Notes under the pieces: generated by a model
The model's database searches: none
What the model was told of the DNA's origin: nothing
Seen by the model: the letters and a program-made list of their open reading frames with translations, nothing else
Shown here: in pieces, positions 1-12,488 of the stretch
Numbering within the stretch: the first letter of the stretch is position 1
Layout of the letters: each line of letters starts with the position of its first letter
NCBI GenBank assembly: GCA_000499405.2
Contig: HG738138.1
Location: forward strand, 17,095,119 to 17,159,118
From: Onchocerca volvulus
Lineage: Eukaryota > Nematoda > Chromadorea > Rhabditida > Onchocercidae
Direction: 5' to 3'
Length of the DNA: 64,000 nt
Made by a program: the position numbers and the translations under genes

Positions 1-123
1 TTGTCCGACTTTTCACCAATTCAGCGGGACTCTAGTGATGCCTTCTATGAAGTTATTCTATCCATGGTTGGTGCAAGAAAAAGTTTGACCCTAAGAACTG
101 GAAGAGGAATCGTAATTAATTAA
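1..123 (+). CDS. C-terminal fragment of an unidentified protein
   Basis: From the first base, frame 1 is open for 40 codons and ends with TAA at 121-123. The composition looks coding: charged and polar residues are mixed, rare codons are few, and it ends ...TLRTGRGIVIN. The bases after the stop are a typical AT-rich 3' region. I infer the last exon of a gene lying mostly to the left of the window. No family is recognisable from so short a tail. A chance open frame of 40 codons is quite possible in this DNA, so the call rests mainly on composition. Confidence 0.4.
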   Translation: MSDFSPIQRDSSDAFYEVILSMVGARKSLTLRTGRGIVIN

Positions 124-2814
124 AAAATTTCTCTTTTTTTGTTAATTCTATGGACAATTTATATGAAAAACTAGCTTATTTAGTAGCTTGCGTACAAGAG
201 ATCCTGGTGACTGACTGAAATAAAGATCTCTCAGGATGACTTAAGTGTGACATGTTGAGAATTTAGCATTATATGGGATTTTTGAACTTCTATGAAACCA
301 GTATTTCATGTTGAATGTGCATTATAACGCAGGATTTGATATTAAATCATGGCCGACTTGATTTGCTGACTCGGGTATGATGCTGTTATAACATTACACC
401 AAAGAATGCTATTTCCAAAATGGTAGATTTAAGTTTATATATATATTCATAGATATACTGTAAATATACTCAGATGGGATTTGTTTTTCTTTCATTGATA
501 TTTCCCGAATTTAAGCATTATATTCTAAATATTCATTAAAATCTTAATTCTGTACTTGAAAAAAAAAAAGTTAGCGAATTTATATTCAAGGCAATATCAT
601 TTTACTATTCATATATTATATCTTTATTAGTTCCAGTATCACTATAAACGTTCGATAAATCTCGTATTATTGTGTTTAAATCGTCTGCAATCATTTATTT
701 CATTCCGCTAAACAATGATTTCTTCAAAGTGTAACGGTGAGTTTATTATTGTAAGTGGGAAAGTATGAAAGTATGTTCAGAGAAATATTTTTATTCATGG
801 CAACTTTCCAACTAGAGTATATCAAATCACTGAGACAATGAAAACCAAGCGAATGTTTTATAAAAGTCAATTTTTTAAGCCAACTAATTTAAGCAAATCG
901 ACTCATAATTGTACAAGAATGAATAGACGGGAGTAAAGTAAGAGCCAAGTAAGAGTGTTATGACGTGACCATTTTTTAAAACCAAATGGTTTGATAAGCC
1001 TTATAAGGATATTAGATTAGAATTTTTTCTCTCGAATAGAAACGAATCAGTTTACTGCTAAGCAGTATTATGATAATCACTAACCATTAGAATAGTACCT
1101 GTATGAATGATAGGATATCTTTTGGTGCTGAAAATGACACATTAGTTTTATTCACGAATGATGCAGATATCTTCATTTTCTATCGTTAATTTTGTCATTT
1201 CCTTTTTATTTCCAGAGCATAACTTAAGGCTAAATAAGAGTTAGCATTGTTCAGTCTTATAATTTCCACCAAATTTCGGTATCTCAGTAGCATTTTGCAC
1301 CACTTAAGATATTTGGTGAATACTGAAACTGCAACACCTGCCGTGCCAATAATGATTATTGAAAATGATTAAATTATTTTTCTAATTTTTCCTCGTTTAT
1401 CGATTTTTTGCATCAGTTTGAAATTGAGAATCTACATGATGAGAGACTTTTTGCAATGTTGCTTCGAAAAAAAAAAAAAAAAAGAAAGACCAGAATTTTC
1501 TGTATCATCCAAAAAGTATTGGAAGAATTCTTGTTACCCTGATGGATTTCTGCAGCCACACGTATTCTTAAAATTTTCCCCAAAGTAACCGAGTTTTTCC
1601 CTCAACTTTCTCATCTTTGCATTTCATTCCGAAATTCTAAAGTTCCATCTGTCATTTGTATTTGAAATTTAATATAAATGACTTTCGATTAAAACTCTAA
1701 ATTTTGAATCCGACTTTCATTGCCTTAATCTTTAATTTCTACCTGTCTGCAAATCTTTTATATCTATATTTTTCGTAAAATAATGTGATTTATTTAGCAT
1801 CGAATGTAAGAAAACAATTTATAGCATTTGATCCATAATCGAAAAATATATTTATATTTTCGAAATAATATAACTTTATCCGAAACAAATACATTTGTTG
1901 CTTCTACTTTTCTAATGAATATCAGAAAATTCGGATATTATTTGAATGATTTTAGCATCTAAATATCAAACTATCTACGAAATTGGATGCAAACTGAAAT
2001 AGTTATATTTGTAAATCAATGCAAAAATCCGTCAATATCCTCTACAAATAATTTAGAATCTAGATAATACAAAAAACATACGTGCATTAAATATGCACAA
2101 AAAAGAGACTTTAAATTAATCCACGAATTTATTTAACTCGTGACAAAAATAAAGTCCTAATTCCAACTTTTGAAATATGGAATATTAGATTTATTCTCGT
2201 CAAAAAAAAAAATATAAAATTTGATTTAACTAAAATTCAAAGAATGATTACTATTGCCAAAATTTTACAGTATATAGTATGTGTTAACTCAGTGAAATGT
2301 TCATCTTTACAGTTTTTTAAATGATCGACTTTTCAGTAAGTACACTAAAAAAATTTCTTTTTATTCCGTTCAATTGTAGGACACGTTATTTATTTATTTA
2401 TTTGTTTTTGAAGGTTGAAGTTAACAAGGTTTAAAAAGAACATATATTAAAATGCTATGAAATCTGAAATGAAGCTCAGTACCTCAAAAACTTCTGTTTT
2501 TTGTCAGTAATACTGATAAAATTTAACAATTCATTGTCGAAATTTGCGCACAATGAGAGGAAGAGAAAATGACACTACAACTATAATTAATGCCTAACAT
2601 GTTTAAGAAATAATTATCATTTCACTTTATAGAAAATACACAAATCAAAAACAATAACAGTTTTAAAACGTTCCAAAAAAGCTTGGACTGTATATCTTTC
2701 TAGTTTATTTAATATAACATTAAAAGTTATTTTCCGAAATGCAACTGCATGAACCGAAGAAAAAAGGTATTGATTGAAATCCAAAAATATTCAATGTAAA
2801 ATTGAATAAATTGC
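124..2814. other. Intergenic, no gene seen
   Basis: This AT-rich stretch lies between the partial gene on the left and the 3' end of the capping enzyme gene. I see poly-A and poly-T runs (for example near 1469-1484) and no open frame with splice signals. TTTATT at about 2703, which is AATAAA on the minus strand, lies about 107 bases past the capping enzyme stop and may be its polyadenylation signal. Confidence 0.6.
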
Positions 2815-5800
2815 TTATGTCCTGGAAATTTTCTGGGTAACATCATTAGCTGACTGCAAAGCAGGTCTCTTTCTTTTTTTCTGTATACACATTTCCTCAA
2901 CGAATGCTATCAACGACTCCTTATCAATCGGATGAATAATACTATTGTAGACAGCTTTTGCTGTTTTGCTTGAATTAGGCAAGCTTTTATCTGTACGCTC
3001 ACGCATAAATTCCCATTTACCATCCTGTAATAATCTAAATTGGTATTGTACAATAAAAAAAAATTCACTTTTTCTCTTATATAATGAAAAATATTTTTTG
3101 AATCCGCGAAAACATATAATGTTTCAGAAAACTACATTCACGTCAAAGTATTATGAAATTTTTTTGTACCCAAATGGATAAAACATTCCATAGGAACCAT
3201 CATTAGAGAAGTGAAACATCAAATTCATAACCTATATTTTATCATAGTATTTTTTAGGAAACAGATTATATGATAGTTCAGCTTGTATGTCAAATAAATG
3301 ATTATATCATATGCTAATCTGCTATAAATTTAAAATCTTCCAATATCAAGTAAATGACTAACTTTAAAAGTACATTCTATGATTTTATTATCATACGGCA
3401 ACAATTTCTTCGTAGCTTTCATTTGTGCCATTGGTTCTGACTGGTTTTGAACAAAAAGGAAGCCAATATGTTCTGGTAATTCACCGGGTTTGGATACACG
3501 TCTTATCCTCAGTTGAAAATCAACTGAATTATGAGATGGAGGTTTCCATTTCAACAGTTTATCACATCGTCCACAACGATATGGCTACAAAATAAGTTAA
3601 ATATTTTGGTTCCGATATTAAAGCAATAAACAATAAGAATTGGTAATAATTATAAACTACATTTTATATTTGCAAAAACTGTATAACCAATTTAAAGCAA
3701 GTTAATTTAAAGCAATATTTTAAGCATCAATATAAAATGAATGTCGATATATTGTGATATACACAGAAAAAAAAAGTTTTTTTCTAATTAATAAAAATAG
3801 TAATTTAAGATATTCTACCTTCAAGTAATACTTTAAGATTAGCATAAGTCAAAAGCAGAGAATATTATTCAGAACAATCTTGGAATCAGGCAATTATAAG
3901 TCCTTTGAAAAAAAATATTTTTCTTTAAAAACTCACTTCATTTACCGATTGAAAAATCAAGCCATCAATTTCATGCCCAACATTTCTTGTAAATTTCTCA
4001 TCAAATAATTTTCGAACTGCTTCTAATTCCCAAAAATCCTGTAAAAACAGTTTCAAAAGTGGAATTAGGATGTCACAAAAATTAATCAAGAACAAAAAAA
4101 CAAATATCCTCACCGTACCTTATTACGTATACTTATCGGTTCATTTTCTCTCCTAATCCGACCACTTCTCAATGCATCATGACGTGGTTGAATTAGATCT
4201 TCACGAATACATGACAAACGTGTAATGAAATCACATTCGCCCACGTTTCGTCCCTAAAACAATAATTCTTTGCTGCTAGCTTAAATATTCTTCACTTCGT
4301 TTTTACGCTTGTAACGAAAATTTCCCCATATGCTTTGATAAACATAGCATAATGTAGCTAAATGGAACCTCGAATTTAATAATGTCGTAGATAAGTAATC
4401 TTGGAACATCGGTAACGCCGCCAGATTCTGATTTTACCTGTAAAAACGTAATGCCTATGAAGTTATAATCAAAACTGGTTTCATTCTGCAAACTACTTTA
4501 TGTATGATAATTCTGAACATTTAATAAGTTTTGACCATCTTACTACCAACTAATGAATGAGCACCAATTAAGACTTAAGTGAAACTATATGCCTTTTGAA
4601 TCCCGAAAATTGTCATTACCATAGTAATCTAACCCACTACAACAACTTTTAAAAAAATTTATGCAAGAGTAATTCCCTAACTGACCTTTTCGATTATCAT
4701 TTCACAATCTATGAGAGTATTTTGAATATGACGAAATTCTTTTTTGTGTGGAAATGTTATGCAGGATATTTTAAACACATTATTATTGCGATCAAATGCG
4801 TATATTGAATCCTCATCATCGATAAGGACCATATATCTAAAGTAGTCATATCTATTAGCAGGAAACATATAAAATGATGAAATAGTATTTCAATCATTCA
4901 ATTCCTTTAAATGAAAACCATTATCTCGTTGAGTAGAACATGGATAATCAATAGTTCTCACTTTAATTTGTTTATCTTTCCTCTACATTCATCATGCTTC
5001 CATCTGTAATTACCGAAACCAAAACAATGATGTGAACCTTCAAGGACATTCATTTACCTGATTCCATCGGCTTTCCAAGACACCATATATTTTTCCTCAG
5101 CCAAAAAACGTAAATTATCTCTTCCCATGGATACTGGTTGACTACCAGGAAAACCATCGTTTTTATAATCACACATATCCCGAATCTGAATAATCTTATG
5201 CGTGATAGCGAAGAACAACATAAATAATTATATTTCATACTACAAATCATAACATTTTATATTTGTGTTTTTTATTTGAATCTAAAATCAGGAAAAAAAG
5301 AAGCATATGCTTACATCAATAGTTCTTGCCTGCGATCAAGAAGTAAACTCAGAATAAAAAAGCGAGACTAAATGTGTACAGTTTAGGCATACTAGTAATA
5401 TGCAGGACAATTCATTCATAATCAATCCTTTCTACTAACGATCATACACTCATTAAAACAAACTGAAATAACTACTAAGTTCCAAAAAAAAATTTTTTTT
5501 TATCGCGAAATCAAAATGCAAAGACGTGGTTGCAAGAATATAAAAACTTATTGCCATAATAATATCATATATCAAAGTAATGAATTAATTAAGCCCAATA
5601 AATCAAGTGAAACAATCAATTTAAGAAAACAGCTGACATAAAACAACCTTATTTTGTAAAATAGTTCTCGTTGTGTGATCTGATACATATTTTACACTAG
5701 GCACTGCTCCATCCATAAATTTAGGCTCGTCTGGAAACAGATTTATAATTCTAGAAATTTGAAAACAAAGAGATCTTAAGCCACTCAATCTAGAAATTTT

Positions 5801-7877
5801 AATTTTTTTTTTTTGGCTTTAAAAACAATCACTTTCTCTGACGGCTATTCCGTTTGTTTTATGGTTATAAGTAATACTTTTGATGATGACTTGATAAGAA
5901 AACCTCTAAAATCCGGATTGTGGACTTCCACATGAAATTTCGAAACAAGGAGATCACAGTACTTTTTATCAAAAGCAATCTGAACAGCTTCTAATATGGA
6001 ACCAAAACAAAATACAAAATATAAATAAAAACACACCAATTTGTTCATCAACGTTACTTGAAATAGTTTGACCATTACCAGCATCGTCTTGTATAATTCT
6101 ACCACCATCAACTGGGCCATTTTCCCAGGCAGGTCGAGGTGGTGCCTGCAATTCATTTCACTTCTTTTGCATTATTCTATGTTTGAAATTCGTCTATCAT
6201 TGCTAAATTTATATTCAGAAACAACAGATAAATGAAACTCGGAAATGGAAAATCAGAAATGAATATCAAGTAAATTTTGCTACACAAAACAGTCATTTTG
6301 ATTCAGAAAAAAATTACTGGGAAGAACAAATATATCAAAAAATTAATTTAAAGGAAGAAATGATAATAATGCAAAAGAAACCTCAATTCTATCATCTTCA
6401 TCACCGTATCTTCGCATAAGTTCATCCAAATAGAGCTGCTTATAAATGCCAGCTGGTCTCATTTGTGCAAATGAATAAATGGCAGCATCGATTGCCCAAT
6501 CCATAGCACTGGCAAGATATGCAGCTATTAAGAAGCCTGTTCTGTTAAATCCATGAGTGCAATGCACCGCCACTATATCTTTTGGATTTGCCTAGAAATA
6601 TACATTAAGAATACCTGAACTAGCATTTAAGATTAATTAGTTTTCGCTCCAGATTTTGAATTATGCTTAAACAAGAACCTTTTTTCCTTCCACATGGAAC
6701 AATCATCAAAGTCCACATAAATCTTATTTTTCCAAAATAACAATATTACTTATATTTTCAACTTCCAAAGAAAGTTTCAGTACTCACCATGAAGTATTCT
6801 GTTTGATGAAGCTGAATGGAGAAAGGAACTTCACTGTTTAATGATGGATTTCGGCTGTATTTTGAAATCTGTTCAAAGCTATAGAAAAAAGAAAATCGTA
6901 TAAGAACGAGGCAATAACGCCGTAAGATTCCGATAACTAACCTGAAGGAATGCACGTACAATTCGACAGAACTGCTCAGTTTCAGTAACAGACGGTGCTT
7001 CTCCATAACCTTTCATTGGGATCTTTTTATAAATACAACTTCGTTTCTCGACCTAAACAAAAAATAAAGAAATAAAAGACCGAAAGACAAATGAACGTTT
7101 ATTCATCTTGTAGAAGCTATAAAATATATTTCGAATAACAACAATTATGATGGAGCTGTAAATTACAATAAAGAAAATGTTACAATACAAGAATTGTATT
7201 AAAGAATTATAATATAAAAATTTATAATACTTCATTTCTACTATAGTAGCGGTCGGTTTTTGTGAGATCGATCCACAACCCAATTCTAGCACCCGGTTCA
7301 GCACCCCGAAATTTGTGCGCGAAAACATCTCGTGGATGAAACTGCCACTTCTTCTCGATTTGCTCGTCATATAACTTACAAAGAGGAGTTTTGAAGGGTA
7401 AGAAATGCTTCGCAACAACCTGAAATAATTATGAAATTTACTTATTAATAGTGAATACTTTCCTTTTCTCAATTTCATTATTCAGAAACTTTGAACTGCA
7501 CGAAGGATTCTGAAATACCTTCCAATATTAAGAGTAACATGAATTAATATATAAATGCTTAAAATTCATGTAACTAAATTATGCTACATATAACGTGAAT
7601 CACCTAATTTTCAAGAAATGTTGAAATTTCGGATAATTCTGAGAACTGAAAATGGCCATTAATATTAACAAGTAAGAAAGTTACAAATTTCCTTGATAAA
7701 GTTACTTTAAACCACGAAATGAATCTGGAATAAATATAAAAAAACGAAAAAATTCATAAGTAAGCATACCGAGCCCAGTGATGGACAATAAAGCCAACGA
7801 TCCGGAGGGCCAAGGCGAGCTTTCTCAATGCTAGGTTCTCCAAAATCTGTGCTACTCAATTCTTCGTCACTTGCCAT
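2815..7877 (-). CDS. cel-1: mRNA capping enzyme (RNA 5'-triphosphatase + guanylyltransferase)
   Basis: Nuclear bifunctional enzyme that removes the gamma phosphate of nascent mRNA and adds GMP to form the cap. Exons in transcript order: 7877-7770, 7419-7231, 7052-6942, 6591-6382, 6145-6037, 5990-5904, 5730-5648, 5185-5058, 4851-4686, 4437-4369, 4253-4119, 4038-3937, 3584-3363, 3024-2815. All junctions are GT/AG and in phase, giving 642 aa; metazoan enzymes are about 600-625. The N-terminal domain has the cysteine-phosphatase loop [11 protein letters not shown] (Cys about 147). The C-terminal domain has the KxDG nucleophile motif WKADGIR (Lys about 337), [10 protein letters not shown] (motif III, Cys where Gly is usual), EIDGLIFQ (motif IV), LLKWKPP (motif V) and a terminal MRERTDKS block. 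A TTTCAG acceptor about 61 bases upstream of the ATG (near 7938) could be a trans-splice site. An optional in-frame exon lies at 6868-6788. Confidence 0.95.
6788..6868 (-). other. Possible 27-codon cassette exon of the capping enzyme gene
   Basis: Between exons 3 and 4 of the capping enzyme there is an 81-base open segment preceded by an AG (CTTTGAACAG) and followed by a strong GTGAGT donor. It is phase 0 on both sides, so including or skipping it keeps the frame. Skipping joins RAFLQ directly to [14 protein letters not shown], which matches the usual spacing before the phosphatase loop. Including it would push 27 extra residues in front of the P-loop strand. I left it out of the main model. 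Confidence 0.35.
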
Positions 7878-8855
7878 TCATACCAGAGAGAATCCACTAA
7901 TTATAATTCATAATGCAGCGCCACACCATAAATATATCTGAAATAAATAAAATCATTATCATTCTAATCTTACGTGGATTTTATATGACATTATAAAAAT
8001 GCAAATCTACCGCACATTAGCAGATTTGAAAAAAGAATAATCATATTCTCCGATCTTCATCACATTGCAATCAGTGAAACGTATGTTTAATGTAGAACAC
8101 ACGTACGCCGATATAATGAAAGTCAATTTTACAAATTTCAATTCTTAAATTTATATTTCATTCTGACATTTGTGCTAAAGAAGTTGACATAAGTTCACTG
8201 TCTATTATAACGTTTAATGAATTCTTCAGGCAAGGCACGAAGAGGCCCACATAATCTGATAACCTGAAATGATGCACCTGTTTCAGACATGATTCTTTCA
8301 CATCTACCTTTCTCCTTCCTTCTTAAATTTCTGCACGAAATATTACGGTACGCTAATGATTTTATCTCTGAGTTCCATATGCAAACGATTGCAATTTAAA
8401 CAATGTACGATGCTAATTTAATTGAACAGAGAGAAAAACGAAAAGCCATTCTTCCATTCTCCTAATAATCATTTCCTCTCAATCACTGCTGCGATTGCTA
8501 ATGCGTGATATTTCGTCATTTTTTCAAACTATCACATCCTGCACTTTTACACTCTACCAACTCCATTCCTAGCGTTTCCATCAATTATGCAGTCTTTCTT
8601 CTCGTCATTAATGATTCTCTACTAGTCCCTCACTTCATTTTATTGTCAATAGAACGCTATCTTTCAAAAATCTGCCAAACTGTCTGCATCATACAATTTC
8701 AAATTCGTTATCTCAGCTTCTCTATCCGTCTGAATGGCTGATGACAAGCGAGGACATTGCATTTTTCTCATACGCAACGGAATTGTGAAACTAAACGTCG
8801 CGAAATGAGTAAACGAGACTAGAGAAGTTGTTATCACGTAGTTGTAATGGCAGTT

Positions 8856-8985
8856 TGACGTCAGCGTTACATATAGTGCAATTTTGAGATGTGGAGCATG
8901 ACGTGACGTGTTTATGTTCGATACACAGGTGACGTGATACGTGACACAAAACATAGCATAATTGTAACGTGAAACATGACGAAAT
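8856..8985. promoter_or_regulatory. Cluster of TGACG(T) motifs, CRE/ATF-like
   Basis: There is a perfect palindrome TGACGTCA at 8856-8863, TGACGTGACGTG at 8899-8910, TGACGTG at 8930-8936, then ACGTGAC near 8939-8945, AACGTGA near 8967 and ATGACGA near 8976. TGACGTCA is the canonical site for CREB/ATF bZIP factors. The cluster lies about 1 kb upstream of the capping enzyme start and about 1.8 kb upstream of MESH1. The regulatory role is inferred from motif density only. Confidence 0.4.
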
Positions 8986-9413
8986 GCAGAGGGGATCTAA
9001 TGCCGTCTATTGTCTCACTGAATGCTGCTTAAATTATTACTTATCACTGATTGATAATACTGCTCTTAAATGCATCTGCAAAAGACAGTTTGAGAGTTCG
9101 TGTTATTATTGGAAATTCCAGTTCCCGGAAGACTCCAGGTAAGTCTCATCTGGAATGCATTAATCCACAACTCCTTGGAAGCTTAACGATATTCACGGTA
9201 CAGACCTGTACCTCTTCATTCTTTTTGCTTCCTGCAAATACGAGAAAATCAGAGGAATGAGGAATGGCAAGGAGGAATATGAAGAAACTCCTAGTTATAT
9301 GGCTGGTCGGAGATGAATATCTGGTTTGTTTCCATGTTAAACATGAGGAGTATCAGATCAAAGTATTGTACTTCAGGCTTTGAATATTGGATTCCTGATT
9401 CTACATATCTAGA

Positions 9414-9510
9414 GTCCATCTGGTCGAGTGGTCTAAGGATTGCGTCCAGGTTGCAAACCTGAACTTTGGTATGTTGGAATCAGGCGTAGATTCGGATCCT
9501 GTGGCGGACA
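9414..9510 (+). pseudogene. tRNA-like element, type II (Leu/Ser-like), decayed
   Basis: The A-box-like stretch TGGTCGAGTGGTCTAAGG is very close to the D-arm of eukaryotic tRNA-Leu/Ser genes. The B-box region is GATTCGGATCC. The outer 7-base arms GTCCATC (9414-9420) and GGCGGAC (9503-9509) pair at 6 of 7 positions counting one G-T, and an A follows as discriminator. An anticodon-like hairpin CCAGG-TTGCAAA-CCTGA sits in the middle, and the long spacer after it would be a type II variable arm. Against a working gene: the conserved A58 is G, the T stem is weak, and several extra bases lie between D arm and anticodon arm. It could be a tRNA pseudogene or the head of a tRNA-derived SINE. Confidence 0.45.
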
Positions 9511-10753
9511 TTTGCTATTCCGACATGTCGGAGTGGAATTTTCAGATTCTTCGATCTTCCTAACATACGGTGAACGCATATCGTTCGAAAAAATTTCTGA
9601 GACTTTAGAGAAAAATTGTGTTTCATCTTGGCACTTTCCAATTTCATATTAGGTTGTGATATTGTATATTATATTATATATAAACTTTCCCATCAAATAA
9701 GTCCGATCTAAAATCAAAAAGGTAGGGGAACAGAAGATAAGGACAGAAGACAAAGTATTGACAAAAGATGATTGTTTATCAGTGTCGCGTTTCTTTCAAC
9801 CATTCTCTCAGGTCTTTGAATTAACGTTTTCGAATTTTCGGTTTAACTCATAGATGCAAATTTGAAGTCAGAAAAATAATTCATTTAATCTTCTCAACTG
9901 ATGACTTCAATCGAAACAAATCTATTTTCCAGTTTTCTTCCCAGAGAATTTCGGTAAATTATTGGTTGTTATCATCAAATTTAATTGGTAAAGGGAGTTG
10001 TAAAGTTAAGAAATCTACACTGATATTATAACATCCATTCGGATTGTCCGTCATACTGATTATTTCAAATTGATCGAAAAAGATGTGGAGCACAGAATCA
10101 ATAGCTTCTCTTCAGAGATAGTATTTCAATAGGCGGAAACGAGTTCCCCTGCGCAGCGAGTTCTATTCAAATGGTATTATTTCCACAATATTTCGTTCTA
10201 CACTTTTGCATTTGCAAAATATGCCATTTCTTCTTCTTGAGAACTTGATATTTGGTGATCCATTACTCCACTAATGCCTCATTATGCGCTTTTATTTATG
10301 TTTTCGAAAATATTAAAAACATACAGTATCTTGAATGTGTCATTTAGCAGTAAATGAAAAATCTTGAGTCATTTTTGAAATTCGCTGCTCATCCTTCATT
10401 ATTATTATTATTGTTGTAGAAGATTTCAATCTCATTGTTTGTGATTGCCAAGAGATATTTCGAACTATGGTTTGAGAATCTTAATGCCCAAATTTGACCC
10501 AACCTTTAGATGTTCGTAAATCATTTTTCAGACATGAAAAATCGACTAGAAAAGAGATAACAAAAGAAGTACGATGAGGGAAAAATTTACGATTAGTTCC
10601 CTTCTTATGCAATATACCAATTGTTCAGGACGAGATTTCGAAGTTTCATCAGTCGATTCCTAAATCTGAGTAGAAAACAGAAGTTGTGGTGATCTTTGTT
10701 ATATATTCTGTCTAATTATTGTATTAATACTAGTGCTTTAACTGTGATCGAAT

Positions 10754-12265
10754 ATGGCAGAGGGGAATGATCGAAATGAAAAGCATAATATGCCTCCTCC
10801 TCCTCCTTACAAATTAGTATATCCGGAAATACCGGGAAATATTTTGGACAAATTTGCTATGATGAAGAATGAACTGAAAGATAAGAATGGATTTATCAAT
10901 GATATATCACTCATTATCAAAGCTGTTGATTTAGCAGCTCGCCGTCATCGTAAACAGCGTAGAAAGGATGCCACACAAACTCCATATGTCAACCATCCTA
11001 TCGGTGCATAATCTTTACGTTCAATTCAATTCTTATCAATTTTCATCTTTGATCACTAGATCTTTGGAAAGCTCTATCATAAGATACACATTTACCAATC
11101 ATTGATTAGTCCTTAGTTCTCAATTAATTTATTGGATTATTTTTTGAGTATTTCCTAATTTCATGAATATTTCGCTCCATTCCAGGTGTCGCCTATATTT
11201 TAACAAACGAAGGACAAATAACCGATACAGCAACAGTCATTGCTGCCATACTACATGATACTGTTGAAGATACAAAAACAACGGATGAAGAAATTCGAAG
11301 AATGTTTGGTGATGAGGTATTCCTCGTTTTATACTTGAAAAACATAATTCTTGAAAAGTTTTTTAATCAGTTCTAAAAGAGTTGGATTAAGATATTTATG
11401 CGGATTTATATGCAAAAATATTCAAAAAAATAAGTGATGTTGATTTATATAATTTAAAACTCGCTACAATATCACTCATGTCGAAATACATATTCATATA
11501 AATTAAATGGATTTTTTTGGATCCATTAAGAAAATTCATTAATTTTAAGATAGCAGATATCGTTAAAGAATGCACAGTAGTTAAAAGTATAAAACGTGAA
11601 ATAAGAATGAAGTCTCAGTTGGAAAAGGCATCGAAATTATCACGCAAGGTAAATCGACTTCATTTTCAAGAAAGTATTTAATTTTTTCAATAACAAATGC
11701 TGCTAGCGCTCTCATTAACTATCGTTTGAGGAAAAATGATATCATTGGAAAGGTTAAATCTCTCTATTAATATAAAATCCTTTTTCTCTCAATCTTTTAT
11801 CTTTCTAATCTTCAAAGGCTTGAAATGTTCTTTTTTTGTAATAACGGTGGCATCTTCCAAGTAACGTTAAAAATAAAAATAACCAATTTCGTACATTCTT
11901 CAGTGAATTAGTAACTGTCGAAAATAATGAGACGCGAATTTGTATAAATCACAACTGCTTCAGTTTATCTATATTGTTTTATTCGGTTTTCTCTTCCAAT
12001 ATCCATCTCAATAGCGTAATATATTCTTTTCAAAATAGCGAAGATTGATAAATGTCAGAACTGATTATTATAGGCAAAGCTTGTACAATTGGCGGATAAA
12101 CTGTATAACATCCGTGATATCGAGCGCTGTACACCGTGCGGTTGGACAAAGCAACACGTGGCAGAATATATTTCATTCGCGAAAGATTTGTTATCGAATA
12201 TCAGAGGGACACACGATTATTTGGAAACTGCTCTGGATGATATTATCAATAAAAATATCAAGTGA
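10754..12265 (+). CDS. HDDC3: MESH1/HDDC3-type HD-domain pyrophosphohydrolase
   Basis: Metazoan SpoT-like hydrolase. The family hydrolyses ppGpp in vitro and acts as a cytosolic NADPH phosphatase in animals. Exons: 10754-11003, 11186-11316, 11550-11648, 12074-12265; every junction is GT/AG and in phase, giving 223 aa (human MESH1 is 179). Metal and catalytic residues are present: His81 in NHPIGVAYIL, His107-Asp108 in LHDTVEDT, Glu111-Asp112 of the same motif, and Asp168 in LADKLYNIRD. The C-terminal RCTPCGW and the SNIRGTHDYLE helix also match the family. Oddities: an N-terminal extension of roughly 45 residues with a PPPPPYK run, and exon 3 diverges strongly, with CTVVKS where other members carry a VTDDKS-like acidic segment. 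The neighbouring possible gene at 12489 lies on the same strand only 223 bases downstream. Confidence 0.93.
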
Positions 12266-12488
12266 TATATTTGGCCCACACTATACCTATTAGCTATTAG
12301 CTATTAGGTATTCACAAACGATTTTTATATCAGACACAATGCATGCAACACTATTTATTCAAGATTAATAACTAGTGATAAAATAACCATTTTTGTCATT
12401 TGGCAGGGGTTTGAAGAACTTCCCAATGGTGTACTGTACTTCTAGAAAAAAAGGTTTCTAAAATACGATTTGAAAAATTGCATATTTA

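Larger units (their letters stand above)
7878..10753. other. Divergent intergenic region between capping enzyme and MESH1
   Basis: The two genes are transcribed away from each other, so both promoters should lie here. About 8750-9650 is visibly richer in G+C than its surroundings and holds the TGACG cluster (8856-8985) and a tRNA-like element (9414-9510). Open frames in this stretch (for example 9051-9260 and 9440-9652, +) have no splice signals or family resemblance, and I do not treat them as genes. 9652-10753 is plain AT-rich sequence. Confidence 0.6.

Noticed and set aside
5845..6156. 103-codon minus frame across capping enzyme exons 6 and 7
   Set aside because: The true reading splices out 6036-5991; the unspliced frame is mostly the wrong phase in exon 6.
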